A DNA stretch of 64,000 nucleotides, taken from assembly GCF_014651615.1 (NCBI RefSeq), contig NZ_BMXF01000003.1, positions 186,001 to 250,000 of the forward strand, written 5' to 3'. The position numbers were made by a program, and so were the translations under genes. The DNA comes from Persicitalea jodogahamensis. Its GTDB lineage: Bacteria; Bacteroidota; Bacteroidia; Cytophagales; Spirosomataceae. The notes beneath the pieces were generated by a model. That model saw only the letters and a list, made by a program, of their open reading frames with translations. It searched no databases and had not been told where the DNA came from. This document shows, piece by piece, positions 45,958-59,043 of this stretch (within the stretch, counting starts at the first letter, position 1; every line of letters begins with the position of its first letter).

Positions 45958-46296
45958 ATGAAAAAAGTAGAAGCAATTATTCGCAAAACCAAGTTTACCG
46001 ACATGCAGGAATCTCTGCATGGGGCGGGAATCGACTTTATGACCTATTGGGAAGTCAGAGGGGTTGGAAAAGCCGTTGAGGAGAGATCCTACCGCGGGAT
46101 TGTATACGACACAAGTACCATTGAGCGAATCATGGTGATTTTCTATTGCCAGGATCATATGGTGGAGCCTGCTATCAAAGCCATTATGGCATCGGCCAAA
46201 ACGGGCGAAATCGGCGACGGTAAAATCTTCATTTCGGACGTAGAACGGGGCATAAAAATCCGTAACGCCGATGAGGGCGTGGACGCGCTGAATTAA
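45958..46296 (+). CDS. Nitrogen regulatory protein P-II
   Basis: A 112-residue trimeric signalling protein that senses 2-oxoglutarate and ATP/ADP and controls the ammonium channel. MKKVEAIIRKTKF, the YRGIVY T-loop base (with the Tyr that is uridylylated in enterics) and TGEIGDGKIFISDV (B-loop) are clear. The T-loop is about three residues shorter than in GlnB/GlnK (Y followed by DTSTIERI). It precedes amtB by 185 bp, the classic glnK-amtB pairing. The ATG at 45958 matches the family N-terminus. Confidence 0.93.
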   Translation: MKKVEAIIRKTKFTDMQESLHGAGIDFMTYWEVRGVGKAVEERSYRGIVYDTSTIERIMVIFYCQDHMVEPAIKAIMASAKTGEIGDGKIFISDVERGIKIRNADEGVDALN

Positions 46297-46481
46297 TTGT
46301 GAATTTTGACAGGGCAGCCCGCGCAGCGTGCGTGAATAGAAACGCAACAAAGTATCACGCAGGCTCTCTTCGAATTTACCAACCCATTCTGTCCACTTTC
46401 TCCCCATGACACCATATTTCTGGTTGGTGTCGTCCAATACTTACTCAATCACTCATTACCTCAATCACTCATTAAAATAAT

Positions 46482-47723
46482 ATGGAAGAGCTTTCTACTA
46501 CCGTAGCTGACTTGTCAATGTCTCTGGACAATGTATGGGTTCTTATCGCTACCTGTTTGGTCATGTTCATGCAAGCAGGCTTTGCCCTGGTCGAAGTAGG
46601 GTTTACCCGCGCCAAAAACGCCGCTAACATTCTCATGAAGAATATGATGGATTTTTCCATCGGTTCATTGGTGTTCTGGATGATCGGCTATAGTATCATG
46701 TTCGGCGAGGATATTGGCGGATTCATCGGGCAGATCGACCTTTTCTACGGGCCTGATGAGGTCGACGGGTTGCCGCAGATCACTAAACTGATGTTCCAAA
46801 CCGTTTTTGCTGCCACTGCCGCTACCATCGTGTCAGGAGCCATGGCCGAGCGGACGCGCTTTGGTGCCTACTTGATTTATAGCATTATTATTACCGTTGT
46901 CATTTATCCTATTTCCGGCCACTGGATTTGGGGCGGAGGCTGGCTCTCGGAGATGGGCTTTGTCGACTTCGCTGGTTCCACGGTTGTTCATTCAGTAGGT
47001 GGCTGGGCGGCTCTCATGGGCGCTGCTTTGCTGGGCCCTCGGCGTGGCAAATACGTCAATGGTCAGGCTCGCGCTATCCCTGGTCATAACCTGGTTTTGG
47101 GCGCCTTGGGCGTGTTCATCCTTTGGTTGGGCTGGTTTGGCTTCAACCCTGGTTCTCAATTGGCGGCGTCAGGGAAAGACAATGCCGTTGCCATTGCGCA
47201 TATTTTTGCCACCACCAACCTGGCTGCTGCCGGGGGGGCAGTGGCCGCCATGATTATTTCCTGGATGCGATACAAGCGGCCATCGCTGAGCGTGACGCTC
47301 AATGGCGCTTTGGCTGGTTTAGTTGCTATCACGGCAGGCTGTGCCGCAGTTTCTCTGGCAAGCGCAGCTATTATAGGTCTGATTGCCGGCATAGTATTGG
47401 TGTTCTCGCTGGAGGTCATCGAGCGTACCCTTAAAATTGACGATCCGGTTGGTGCCATTTCTGTCCATGGCGTTTGTGGCGCATTAGGTACTTTGCTGGT
47501 GGGCGTGTTCGCCACAGACGGCGGACTGCTCAATGGCGGAGGGGCTGCCCTGCTTGGTGTTCAGGCCATTGGCGTATTCACCGTCATGGGATGGGTAGTA
47601 GGTACTTCATTCATCTTGTTCTACGTTATCAAAGCGACAGTTGGACTACGCGAATCACAGCGTGTAGAGGAGGAAGGGCTCGATATCTACGAGCACGGCG
47701 AAACTGTTTACAACATGGTGTAG
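46482..47723 (+). CDS. amtB: Ammonium transporter
   Basis: A 413-residue Amt channel with 11 membrane helices. The twin pore histidines sit in STVVHSVGGWAALMG and ISVHGVCGALGTLLVG; VFMLQ-type start motifs (MFMQAGFALVEVGFTRAKN) are present. It conducts ammonium/ammonia and is blocked by the P-II protein encoded upstream. No cleavable signal peptide is evident. It ends 50 bp before a strong terminator. Confidence 0.95.
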   Translation: MEELSTTVADLSMSLDNVWVLIATCLVMFMQAGFALVEVGFTRAKNAANILMKNMMDFSIGSLVFWMIGYSIMFGEDIGGFIGQIDLFYGPDEVDGLPQITKLMFQTVFAATAATIVSGAMAERTRFGAYLIYSIIITVVIYPISGHWIWGGGWLSEMGFVDFAGSTVVHSVGGWAALMGAALLGPRRGKYVNGQARAIPGHNLVLGALGVFILWLGWFGFNPGSQLAASGKDNAVAIAHIFATTNLAAAGGAVAAMIISWMRYKRPSLSVTLNGALAGLVAITAGCAAVSLASAAIIGLIAGIVLVFSLEVIERTLKIDDPVGAISVHGVCGALGTLLVGVFATDGGLLNGGGAALLGVQAIGVFTVMGWVVGTSFILFYVIKATVGLRESQRVEEEGLDIYEHGETVYNMV

Positions 47724-47775
47724 CTGACGTCTCCCGCCAAGAGGCGGCTATTTCGTAACAGTATTAAAATGGAGC

Positions 47776-47809
47776 AAGGCCTTCCCTTATTTACGGGAAG
47801 GCCTTTTTT
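47776..47809 (+). terminator. Intrinsic terminator of amtB
   Basis: AAGGCCTTCCC (47776-47786) pairs perfectly with GGGAAGGCCTT (47795-47805) across an 8-nt loop, followed by TTTT. Confidence 0.9.
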
Positions 47810-47945
47810 ATATGGCAGAGTGTGCTGGCGATAATCAGCAAGCTCCCAAAGCGTCTTTATGACTTTATTGCTCCCAAGGAAACGCTTATTTGGCTAGACG
47901 TGTTGTTAAATCTTTAATTCTGATTAAACCAAAACTTAACCACGC

Positions 47946-48368
47946 ATGATCAATCGTAAGGCAACTGCTGTATGGAAAGGAACCGGCAAAGATGGTTCCG
48001 GTAATGTGAGCACCCAAAGCACCGTACTGGATAACGCTCAGTATTCGTTTAAAACCCGCTTCGAAGAAGGCAAGGGTACTAATCCCGAAGAATTAATTGC
48101 GGCGGCCCACGCAGGCTGCTTTGCCATGAAGCTAAGTTTCGACCTGAATGAAGCTGGATTTACTGCCGACGAGCTGAGCGTAACAGCTACAGTATCTCTT
48201 GATCCCGGCAAAGGAGAAGTTGGCAAGAGTCATTTGGTACTTAAGGGTAAAGTACCAGGTATCGACGCGGAGCAATTCAAGACGATCGCAGAGGGATCTA
48301 AGAAGGAGTGCCCAATTTCCAAGCTGCTTAATGCTGAGATTTCGTTGGACGCCGAGTTAGTTTCCTAA
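47946..48368 (+). CDS. OsmC/Ohr-family peroxiredoxin (OsmC type)
   Basis: A 140-residue thiol peroxidase that reduces organic hydroperoxides. The two catalytic cysteines lie in AHAGCFAMKLSF (about Cys58) and KECPISKLLN (about Cys124). The start INRKATAVWKGTGKDGSG is the OsmC N-terminus. Monocistronic between two hairpins. Confidence 0.92.
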   Translation: MINRKATAVWKGTGKDGSGNVSTQSTVLDNAQYSFKTRFEEGKGTNPEELIAAAHAGCFAMKLSFDLNEAGFTADELSVTATVSLDPGKGEVGKSHLVLKGKVPGIDAEQFKTIAEGSKKECPISKLLNAEISLDAELVS

Positions 48369-48391
48369 GCAGATTTTTAATTTTCTTTTGT

Positions 48392-48419
48392 CAAAGCATC
48401 GTTTCCAGACGATGCTTTG
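48392..48419. terminator. Hairpin after osmC-like gene
   Basis: CAAAGCATCG (48392-48401) pairs with CGATGCTTTG (48410-48419). 10-bp stem, 8-nt loop. The following T content is low, so termination strength is uncertain. Confidence 0.55.
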
Positions 48420-48478
48420 TCGTTTCAGACTCCCCAATTTTAAATGTACCACCTGTATTTATTTTCAAATTTTTTTTT

Positions 48479-48991
48479 ATGAAACAGGAAGTTTGGTTAC
48501 GCGGACCTTTACCCGAAATCCCACTGCTTTTGCAGCCTGTTGCTCATGCGTTGCTTCAGGCCAGGGAAGAAGTGTTGGAGATGGCAACACGTATTGATGA
48601 GGGAAAATTATGGAACAGGCCCGCTGGCATGGCATCGGCAGGCTTTCATCTGCAGCACCTTACCGGCGTGCTGGACCGCTTGTTCACGTATGCGCAGGGT
48701 AAAGCGTTGTCTGAAATTCAACTACGAATGCTGAAGGCAGAAGGAAACGCCGATAATGAAATTTCGGTGAAATCCTTAGTTGAAAATTTCAGCCAACAAG
48801 TTGATCGCGCTCTGGAACAACTTCGTACTACCGATGAACTTACTTTAACCGAAATCCGGGGCGTTGGCAGGGCCAATATTCCTGCAACCGTCATTGGTTT
48901 GTATGTTCATGCCGCTGAACACAGTATGCGCCATGTTGGACAGTTGCTGGTAACTGTGGCAGTATTGAATAGCAATGGAAGAACTCAGTAA
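48479..48991 (+). CDS. DinB-family four-helix metal protein
   Basis: A 170-residue DinB/YfiT-like protein. Metal-ligand histidines are placed as in the family: FHLQHLTGVLDR (His pair on helix 2) and YVHAAEHSMRHVGQLL (helix 4). Members include bacillithiol-type thiol transferases and many of unknown role. The stop codon lies inside the 40-nt palindrome that ends the transcript. Confidence 0.85.
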   Translation: MKQEVWLRGPLPEIPLLLQPVAHALLQAREEVLEMATRIDEGKLWNRPAGMASAGFHLQHLTGVLDRLFTYAQGKALSEIQLRMLKAEGNADNEISVKSLVENFSQQVDRALEQLRTTDELTLTEIRGVGRANIPATVIGLYVHAAEHSMRHVGQLLVTVAVLNSNGRTQ

Positions 48992-49028
48992 ACAGAAAAT
49001 GAAGGCATGTGCCTTCATTTTCTGTTTA
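48989..49028. terminator. 19-bp perfect palindromic terminator overlapping the DinB stop codon
   Basis: The 19-nt arm 48989-49007 is perfectly complementary to 49010-49028, with only two bases between. The stem is rich in A/T at its base, so each strand carries U-rich sequence at the end of the hairpin; it may act for the plus DinB gene and, less likely, from the minus side. Confidence 0.75.
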
Positions 49029-49075
49029 AAAAAGAATGATTGACAGGGATGGTTTATTCATCCTGAAGCCCTGAT

Positions 49076-50596
49076 TCAGACGTGGGCGAATTCAGGTGTA
49101 AGCATCGACACCGCTTTGGCCGCCAATAGCGACTCGCCCATAAGGAACTCATCCACGGCGCGGGCAGCCTCCCGCCCTTCGCTGATAGCCCAAACTACCA
49201 GCGATTGCCCCCGGCGGCAATCGCCTGCCGCAAACACCTTTTCGTTTATGGTCGATTGATACTTATTGGCTTTGATGTTGCCGCGCTCATCGTACTCTAA
49301 GCCCAGATCATTGAGCAAATGTTCTTGTTGGGGATGAATGAACCCAGCGGCAAGTAAGGCCAGGTCGCAGGGGATTTCCTCTTCGGTGCCGGGTACCTCC
49401 TGCATACTCAGGCGACCCGTCTCAGAATTCATCTGCCAGTCCAGTTTTACAATTTTCAATGCTTTCAGATTGCCATCCTCATCGCCAACAAAGGCCTTGG
49501 TATTGATCGACCACTGACGGGAATCGCCGGGTTTTTCCATTTCTTCGTGCGAGGTAGAGGTACGCAACATCATGGGCCAGTTAGGCCAGGGTGTCGTAGC
49601 GTCGCGATCCTGCGGCGGCATGGGAAGCAGCTCGATTTGCGTCACTGACTTTGCCCCGTGTCGGTTTGAAGTTCCCACGCAGTCGGACCCCGTATCGCCA
49701 CCACCGATGACAACTACGTGTTTGTCGGTGGCCCAAAGTTCACCATTCTTGTAATCAAAACCTTGATGGTCTTTTTCTACGGCAATATCGGATACGCGCT
49801 TGTTTTGCTGGCTAAGGAATTCCATCGCGAAATGAACACCCTTTAAATGTCGTCCCTCGATTTTCAGATCACGCGGTACGGTAGAACCCGTAGCAAGCAC
49901 CACGGCGTCGAAGTCGCGGAGTAGTTCGTCGGCTTTGATATTTTTACCAATTTCCACATTGGTGCGAAACTCAATGCCTTCCTGTTCCATGATAGCCAAA
50001 CGGCGATCCACAATGCGCTTTTCCAGCTTGAAGTCAGGAATGCCATACCGTAGTAGTCCGCCAATGCGGTCAGCACGCTCAAACAGCGTGACGGTATGCC
50101 CTGCCTGATTCAACTGCGAGGCTGCCGCCATACCTGCCGGGCCGGAACCAACTACAGCCACGGTTTTGCCAGTGCGCTTTTTGGGTAGTCGGGGTTTCAC
50201 CAAATCCATTTCATACGCCTTCTCCGCGATAGATTTCTCAATAAATTCAATGGCCACAGGTGGTTTATTGATTCCCAGGACGCAGGAAGCCTCGCAGGGG
50301 GCAGGGCAAATACGACCCGTAAATTCCGGGAAATTGTTAGTTGAAGCCAGAATGTCGTACGCCAATGCCCAGTTCTGGTCATAGACCGCGTCGTTGAAAT
50401 CGGGAATAATGTTGCCGAGAGGGCAACCATTATGGCAAAATGGAATACCGCAGTCCATACAGCGTGCGGCCTGAGTCCGGGAGTCTTCCTCGCTATGTGC
50501 ACTTTCAATTTCCTTATAGTCGTGAATCCGCTCCCCAACGGGTCGCTTTTTGGGTAGTTCACGATCAAACTCTAAAAATCCGGTTGGTTTTCCCAC
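49076..50596 (-). CDS. gltD: Glutamate synthase small subunit (GTG start)
   Basis: A 506-residue NADPH- and FAD-binding beta subunit. The N-terminal Fe-S cysteines are in [14 protein letters not shown] and [22 protein letters not shown] and [11 protein letters not shown] are the FAD and NADPH sites. The family N-terminus [14 protein letters not shown] fits GTG at 50596; the frame is open to 50662, but that part overlaps the gltB-gltD hairpin and is not protein-like. It follows gltB by 80 bp. Confidence 0.94.
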   Translation of the reverse strand: MGKPTGFLEFDRELPKKRPVGERIHDYKEIESAHSEEDSRTQAARCMDCGIPFCHNGCPLGNIIPDFNDAVYDQNWALAYDILASTNNFPEFTGRICPAPCEASCVLGINKPPVAIEFIEKSIAEKAYEMDLVKPRLPKKRTGKTVAVVGSGPAGMAAASQLNQAGHTVTLFERADRIGGLLRYGIPDFKLEKRIVDRRLAIMEQEGIEFRTNVEIGKNIKADELLRDFDAVVLATGSTVPRDLKIEGRHLKGVHFAMEFLSQQNKRVSDIAVEKDHQGFDYKNGELWATDKHVVVIGGGDTGSDCVGTSNRHGAKSVTQIELLPMPPQDRDATTPWPNWPMMLRTSTSHEEMEKPGDSRQWSINTKAFVGDEDGNLKALKIVKLDWQMNSETGRLSMQEVPGTEEEIPCDLALLAAGFIHPQQEHLLNDLGLEYDERGNIKANKYQSTINEKVFAAGDCRRGQSLVVWAISEGREAARAVDEFLMGESLLAAKAVSMLTPEFAHV

Positions 50597-50620
50597 AGTC
50601 AATTTGGAATGAGTGAATGG

Positions 50621-50662
50621 GTGAGTCGGAGAATAAAGTATCGACTTAATTCTCCGACTCAC
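50621..50662 (-). other. gltB-gltD intergenic hairpin
   Basis: GTGAGTCGGAGAAT (50621-50634) is perfectly complementary to 50649-50662 (14 bp), with AAGT/ACTT extending the stem after a bulge. No U-tract follows toward gltD, so it probably tunes mRNA stability or the gltB:gltD ratio rather than ending transcription. Confidence 0.6.
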
Positions 50663-50676
50663 TCATCCAAAATTAT

Positions 50677-55254
<4,578 letters not shown>

Positions 55255-55557
55255 CTATTGAGTAGAGGATAGGTATTGAAAAATTGCAAGCCCTTTGGTG
55301 GCAAAGCGAGCAATACAAAATAGTGTAGTGTCGCCGTTGAGTTAATTTTGCCGCAAACTCACGCAATATAACAATAAAAGATATTGGGCAGAAGCCCCTG
55401 AAAACAAAATATTATGGACGTAGTATAATTTTACTAATTAATCTGCACTATGTCCTAAAAGATATTGTAATTCGCAATAAAACGTGCGCTTTGTTGCAAA
55501 TCCTTAGTATAGGCAACGACCTGAATTGCCAAAATGAAAGAAGTGAAGCCGAAATGT
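55255..55557. other. Intergenic region upstream of gltB
   Basis: About 300 bp without a gene, AT-rich, presumed to hold the gltB control region. One imperfect hairpin (GGACGTAGT near 55414 with ACTATGTCC near 55450) is visible. No clear TAnnTTTG box at a good distance was found. Confidence 0.5.
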
Positions 55558-56469
55558 TTAAATCGTGTAGGTTTGCCCTTCTTCAGCAAAGTACGTCTCC
55601 GGGAATATGTTGCGTGCTTCTTCAAGAGACGGCCCAGCTTCGGTATAGCGAGAGGACAAGTGACCGATCAACAGCTTCCCGACCCCAGCTTCCTTGGCTA
55701 GCGTGGCTGCCTGACCCGCTGTGGAATGATGCGTTTTGGTAGCTCGGGGCAGCTCTTCTTTTCTGAAAGTTGCTTCGTGGTAGAGGCAATCAACTTTTTC
55801 CAGGTAAGGAACCAGTTCAGGCCTGAAAATGGTGTCGGAGCAGTAGGCGTAGGAACGGGGAGGAGCGGGCGGAGTCGTGAATTCTTCGCAGGCATACAGA
55901 AGCTTGCCCCCCCCATCCATCACGTCTTGTCCACCTTTGAGCATTCTCAAGGCTTCGTGACTCATTTCCGGCAGGATTTTTCTTTTAATCAAATTCCTCT
56001 CACCGATTTTCTCCCTAAACAAAAAGCCAGTGCACGGAATGCGGTGCCTCAGTGGTAAAGTACTAACGCTGAATAAGGACGAGTCGAAAATCAGGCCGGG
56101 ATTCTCGGCGTCGATTTCCTGAAAATTCAGGTAATAAGATAGACGGGTGTCGGACTGGCGAAAGATTTCGGTCAGAATTTCACTTAGTCCTTTCGGGCCA
56201 AAGAGTAACAGATCCTCAGTGCGACTCCCCAGGCTCAGGCTGGTTAATAGCCCGAACAAACCAAAGTAGTGGTCGCCGTGAAGATGGGTGATAAATATTC
56301 CTTTCAGTCTACCCGGCCGTATCTTTTGTTCGAGTAGACGGTATTGTGTCCCTTCACCGCAGTCGATCAGGTAGTAGTCGCTGCCCATGTGCACTACCTG
56401 TGCCGAGGCATGGGAAGTAAGGGTGGGCGTGGCCGAACCCGCTCCAAGAATGGTTACTGCAAAGGTCAA
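55558..56469 (-). CDS. rnz: Ribonuclease Z
   Basis: A 303-residue metallo-beta-lactamase-fold endonuclease that trims tRNA 3' ends. The zinc motif THLHGDHYFGLFGLL (about 60-74), the start VTILGAGSATPT, DCGEGTQ, later YHEATF and the THHSTAGQAATLAKEA / IGHLSSRY blocks are diagnostic. Confidence 0.95.
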   Translation of the reverse strand: MTFAVTILGAGSATPTLTSHASAQVVHMGSDYYLIDCGEGTQYRLLEQKIRPGRLKGIFITHLHGDHYFGLFGLLTSLSLGSRTEDLLLFGPKGLSEILTEIFRQSDTRLSYYLNFQEIDAENPGLIFDSSLFSVSTLPLRHRIPCTGFLFREKIGERNLIKRKILPEMSHEALRMLKGGQDVMDGGGKLLYACEEFTTPPAPPRSYAYCSDTIFRPELVPYLEKVDCLYHEATFRKEELPRATKTHHSTAGQAATLAKEAGVGKLLIGHLSSRYTEAGPSLEEARNIFPETYFAEEGQTYTI

Positions 56470-56499
56470 GAAGACAATGAGTTTAGGTAAACAAACCGC

Positions 56500-57009
56500 T
56501 TAGGCGGGAGATTGTTTCAGGTCGTCAGGCGTTACTAATTTGGCAAGGCTTCCCGTTTTGCCCGAAATTTCGGCCCAGGATTGGCTTTCAAAAGTAATCA
56601 CCGCGAGGCTACACTTACCCATTGAGCCAATATCGGTGCTCGTAAGGTACTCGGCAAAATAACTGATGTCGGGATTGTGGCCGCAGAGCAACAAAGTCTG
56701 CACTGAGTCCGGCGTTGCGTTGATTGTTGCCAAATAAGCCTGCGGACCACCACTATAAAGTTTATCCACTGTCTCGATGTCGTCTACTTCAAACTTCAAC
56801 TGCTCGGCAATCACCTTGGCCGTTTGGTAGGTACGGGCTGCTGCGCTGGCCTTGATGCTCTCAATCCCAGGGGCCTGCGTTTTGAGATAATGTCCCATCC
56901 TGGCGGAATCCATAATGCCACGACTGGTAAGTTCACGGTCAAAGTCCTTGAACATTTGTGATTGATCTTCTGCTTTGGCGTGGCGGAGTAAAAGTAGTGT
57001 CTTTGGCAT
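56500..57009 (-). CDS. SixA-like histidine phosphatase
   Basis: A 169-residue RHG-type phosphatase. The catalytic motif LLLRHAKAE (6-14) is followed by SAAARTYQTAKVI and the second His in LLCGHNPDISYF. This is the SixA phosphohistidine-phosphatase subgroup; its target in this phylum is unknown. It lies 30 bp upstream of rnz on the same strand. Confidence 0.85.
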   Translation of the reverse strand: MPKTLLLLRHAKAEDQSQMFKDFDRELTSRGIMDSARMGHYLKTQAPGIESIKASAAARTYQTAKVIAEQLKFEVDDIETVDKLYSGGPQAYLATINATPDSVQTLLLCGHNPDISYFAEYLTSTDIGSMGKCSLAVITFESQSWAEISGKTGSLAKLVTPDDLKQSPA

Positions 57010-57061
57010 CTGGGGTCTAAGGATTTTTAATCAGTTGTTGCAAAAAAATAATGCCGGTTCA

Positions 57062-58552
57062 CTAAATCTCTTCCAAAATTCGCTCTAAGGCAACAGCCTG
57101 TCCGATTTTCGCTTTGAGTTCGCTGATCGCTACGCGCTCCTGCTCCATGCTGTCGCGGTGACGGATCGTAACGGTGTCATCCTCCATCGTCTGGTAATCT
57201 ACGGCAATGCAGTAAGGCGTCCCGATCAAATCCTGGCGCGTGTAGCGCTTACCGATGGCGGCGTTATCGTCATAAACCGTGCGGAACGTAGATTTTAACG
57301 AATCAGAAATGCCCTGTGCCTTCTCGGCCAGGCCATCTTTCTTCACCAAAGGCAACACGGCGGCTTTTATCGGGGCCAGAGCGGGATGTAGTTTTAGATA
57401 AATACGCTCTTTCACCTTATCGCCCTCACCCACCATCTCGCGGGTAAAGGCATTGCAGAACGTCGCCAGAAAAAGGCGATCCGCTCCGACGGATGTTTCC
57501 ACGACGTATGGTATGTAATTCCCAAATGGCTTCCCGTTCTCGTCGAGGTCCGCATCGAAGTACTGCTGCTTCTTTCTGGATAGTTCCTGATGGTTGCGCA
57601 GGTCGAAATCCGTACGGGAATGGATTCCCTCAATCTCGCGGAAGCCAAAAGGAAACTCGTATTCGATATCCACAGCGGCATTGGCGTAGTGGGCCAGTTT
57701 GTCGTGATCGTGGTATTTGAGCTTATCGGCGGGCAAGCCGATGGCCTGGTGAAATTTCAGGCGGGTTTCCTTCCATTTATCGTACCATTCCATTTCGGTG
57801 CCGGGCCGTACAAAAAATTGCATCTCCATTTGCTCGAACTCACGCATTCTGAATATAAACTGCCGCGCTACGATCTCGTTCCGGAATGCTTTACCGATCT
57901 GGGCGATACCGAATGGTACTTTCATTCTTCCGCTTTTCTGGACATTCAGGAAATTTACGAAGATTCCCTGGGCCGTTTCGGGACGAAGGTAAATCACGCT
58001 GGAGTCTTCGGCCACAGAACCAATTTGTGTACTGAACATCAGGTTGAACTGCCGGACCTCGGTCCAGTTTGTAGTGCCGGACACGGGGCATTTGATGTCT
58101 TCGGCGATAATCAACTCGCGTACTCCATCTAAGTCTTCCGCCGATAGCAACCGACCCATCTCAGCCAGCAGGGCTTGTCCTTTATCGGCTTGTCCGGCGG
58201 CGGCGTATTCCTCAGCCTTGCCTTCCAGTAGTTGGTCGGCACGATAGCGTTTCTTGGAATCCTTATTGTCAATCATCGGGTCGTTGAAGCCGTCTACATG
58301 GCCCGACGCTTTCCAGGTCAGAGGGTGCATGAAAATAGCCGCGTCGATACCCACGATGTTTTCATGGAGCTGCGTCATGGCTTTCCACCAGGCTGCTTTG
58401 AGGTTGTTTTTCAATTCCACGCCGTTCTGGCCGTAGTCATAAACTGCCTGAAGGCCGTCATAGATTTCAGAGGAGGGGAATACGAAACCGTACTCCTTGG
58501 CGTGGCCGATGATGTCTTGCAGTGATGGGGTGCTATTTGAGTCTTGGCTCAT
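57062..58552 (-). CDS. glyS: Glycyl-tRNA synthetase (dimeric class II type)
   Basis: A 496-residue class II synthetase of the alpha2 type. Motif 2 (AQIGKAFRNEI, FRMREFEQMEMQFF), motif 3 (VETSVGADRLFL) and the anticodon-binding domain from about 400 (LAPIKAAVLPLVKK; RYTRQDLIGTPYCIAVD) are clear. It charges tRNA-Gly. Confidence 0.95.
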   Translation of the reverse strand: MSQDSNSTPSLQDIIGHAKEYGFVFPSSEIYDGLQAVYDYGQNGVELKNNLKAAWWKAMTQLHENIVGIDAAIFMHPLTWKASGHVDGFNDPMIDNKDSKKRYRADQLLEGKAEEYAAAGQADKGQALLAEMGRLLSAEDLDGVRELIIAEDIKCPVSGTTNWTEVRQFNLMFSTQIGSVAEDSSVIYLRPETAQGIFVNFLNVQKSGRMKVPFGIAQIGKAFRNEIVARQFIFRMREFEQMEMQFFVRPGTEMEWYDKWKETRLKFHQAIGLPADKLKYHDHDKLAHYANAAVDIEYEFPFGFREIEGIHSRTDFDLRNHQELSRKKQQYFDADLDENGKPFGNYIPYVVETSVGADRLFLATFCNAFTREMVGEGDKVKERIYLKLHPALAPIKAAVLPLVKKDGLAEKAQGISDSLKSTFRTVYDDNAAIGKRYTRQDLIGTPYCIAVDYQTMEDDTVTIRHRDSMEQERVAISELKAKIGQAVALERILEEI

Positions 58553-58597
58553 TTATTCGGTAGAGAGTAGACGATTCTGGTTTGTTGGCGAACCGTG

Positions 58598-58605
58598 CAA
58601 AGTTA
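58598..58605 (-). promoter_or_regulatory. glyS promoter -7 element
   Basis: TAACTTTG on the minus strand fits TAnnTTTG; the predicted start leaves a leader of about 40 nt. -33 box unclear. Confidence 0.4.
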
Positions 58606-58701
58606 AGTACTTGATTAAGATAGATTGCTGATCCAATAGATCGGGAACGGGCGCAAAATTAGGCATTTTGGCGTTAGCGTTGAAGGCGGAAGTAATTTTC
58701 G

Positions 58702-58709
58702 TATTTTTG
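58702..58709 (+). promoter_or_regulatory. Promoter -7 element before the ORF-free block
   Basis: TATTTTTG fits TAnnTTTG, with a TTG about 19 nt upstream (near 58680). A transcript would start near 58716. Confidence 0.45.
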
Positions 58710-58715
58710 AAACAA

Positions 58716-59030
58716 AATATAGTTTAAGTCCTACAAGAACGACAGTAAGGGTCGATGACAGAAAGTTTGGGGCCGACCAGAGAAATGAAAAGTGATTAAG
58801 AGTCCGGGCAAGAAATCATCAATCCCTCTGAAGTAACTCCTTAGAGCTATGAGTAGGTAGCCGACTGTTGAGTCGTTTGGCTCTGGATGGAATGGAGATT
58901 AAGATGAAATGCGCAACTTCGATGCGCTCTTAGGTTCAGCTCGAGTATAGCACGGGTGTTGCTGCAATCGGTGCCTGCCGGTTTAGAAACCAGCCCAGCC
59001 TACGGCAATTACAACGTTAATCTTTAACTT
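58716..59030 (+). ncRNA. Candidate structured RNA or long 5' leader (unidentified)
   Basis: Part of a 491-bp ORF-free gap (58553-59043). The block is less AT-rich than other intergenic DNA here and contains several local stems: GGTCG/CGACC (58750/58774), TGATT/AATCA (58792/58814), CTCT-AAG/CTT-AGAG (58826-58845), CCGACT-GTTG-AGTCG (58861-58875), TGCGCA-acttcga-TGCGC (58910-58927) and GGTT-TAGA-AACC (58980-58991). It is preceded by a promoter-like TATTTTTG and followed by the HhH gene. It matches no riboswitch, tmRNA, SRP or RNase P consensus that I know; a 6S-like RNA is possible but unproved. Confidence 0.4.
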
Positions 59031-59043
59031 TCAAATCAAGTAA

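Noticed and set aside
58798-58812. Resemblance of AGTCCGGGC to the 5' conserved region of RNase P RNA
   Set aside because: The flanking P3/P4 elements, the downstream GGTAA-type motifs and the 3' ACAGAA...CCGGCTTA region are missing in the right order.
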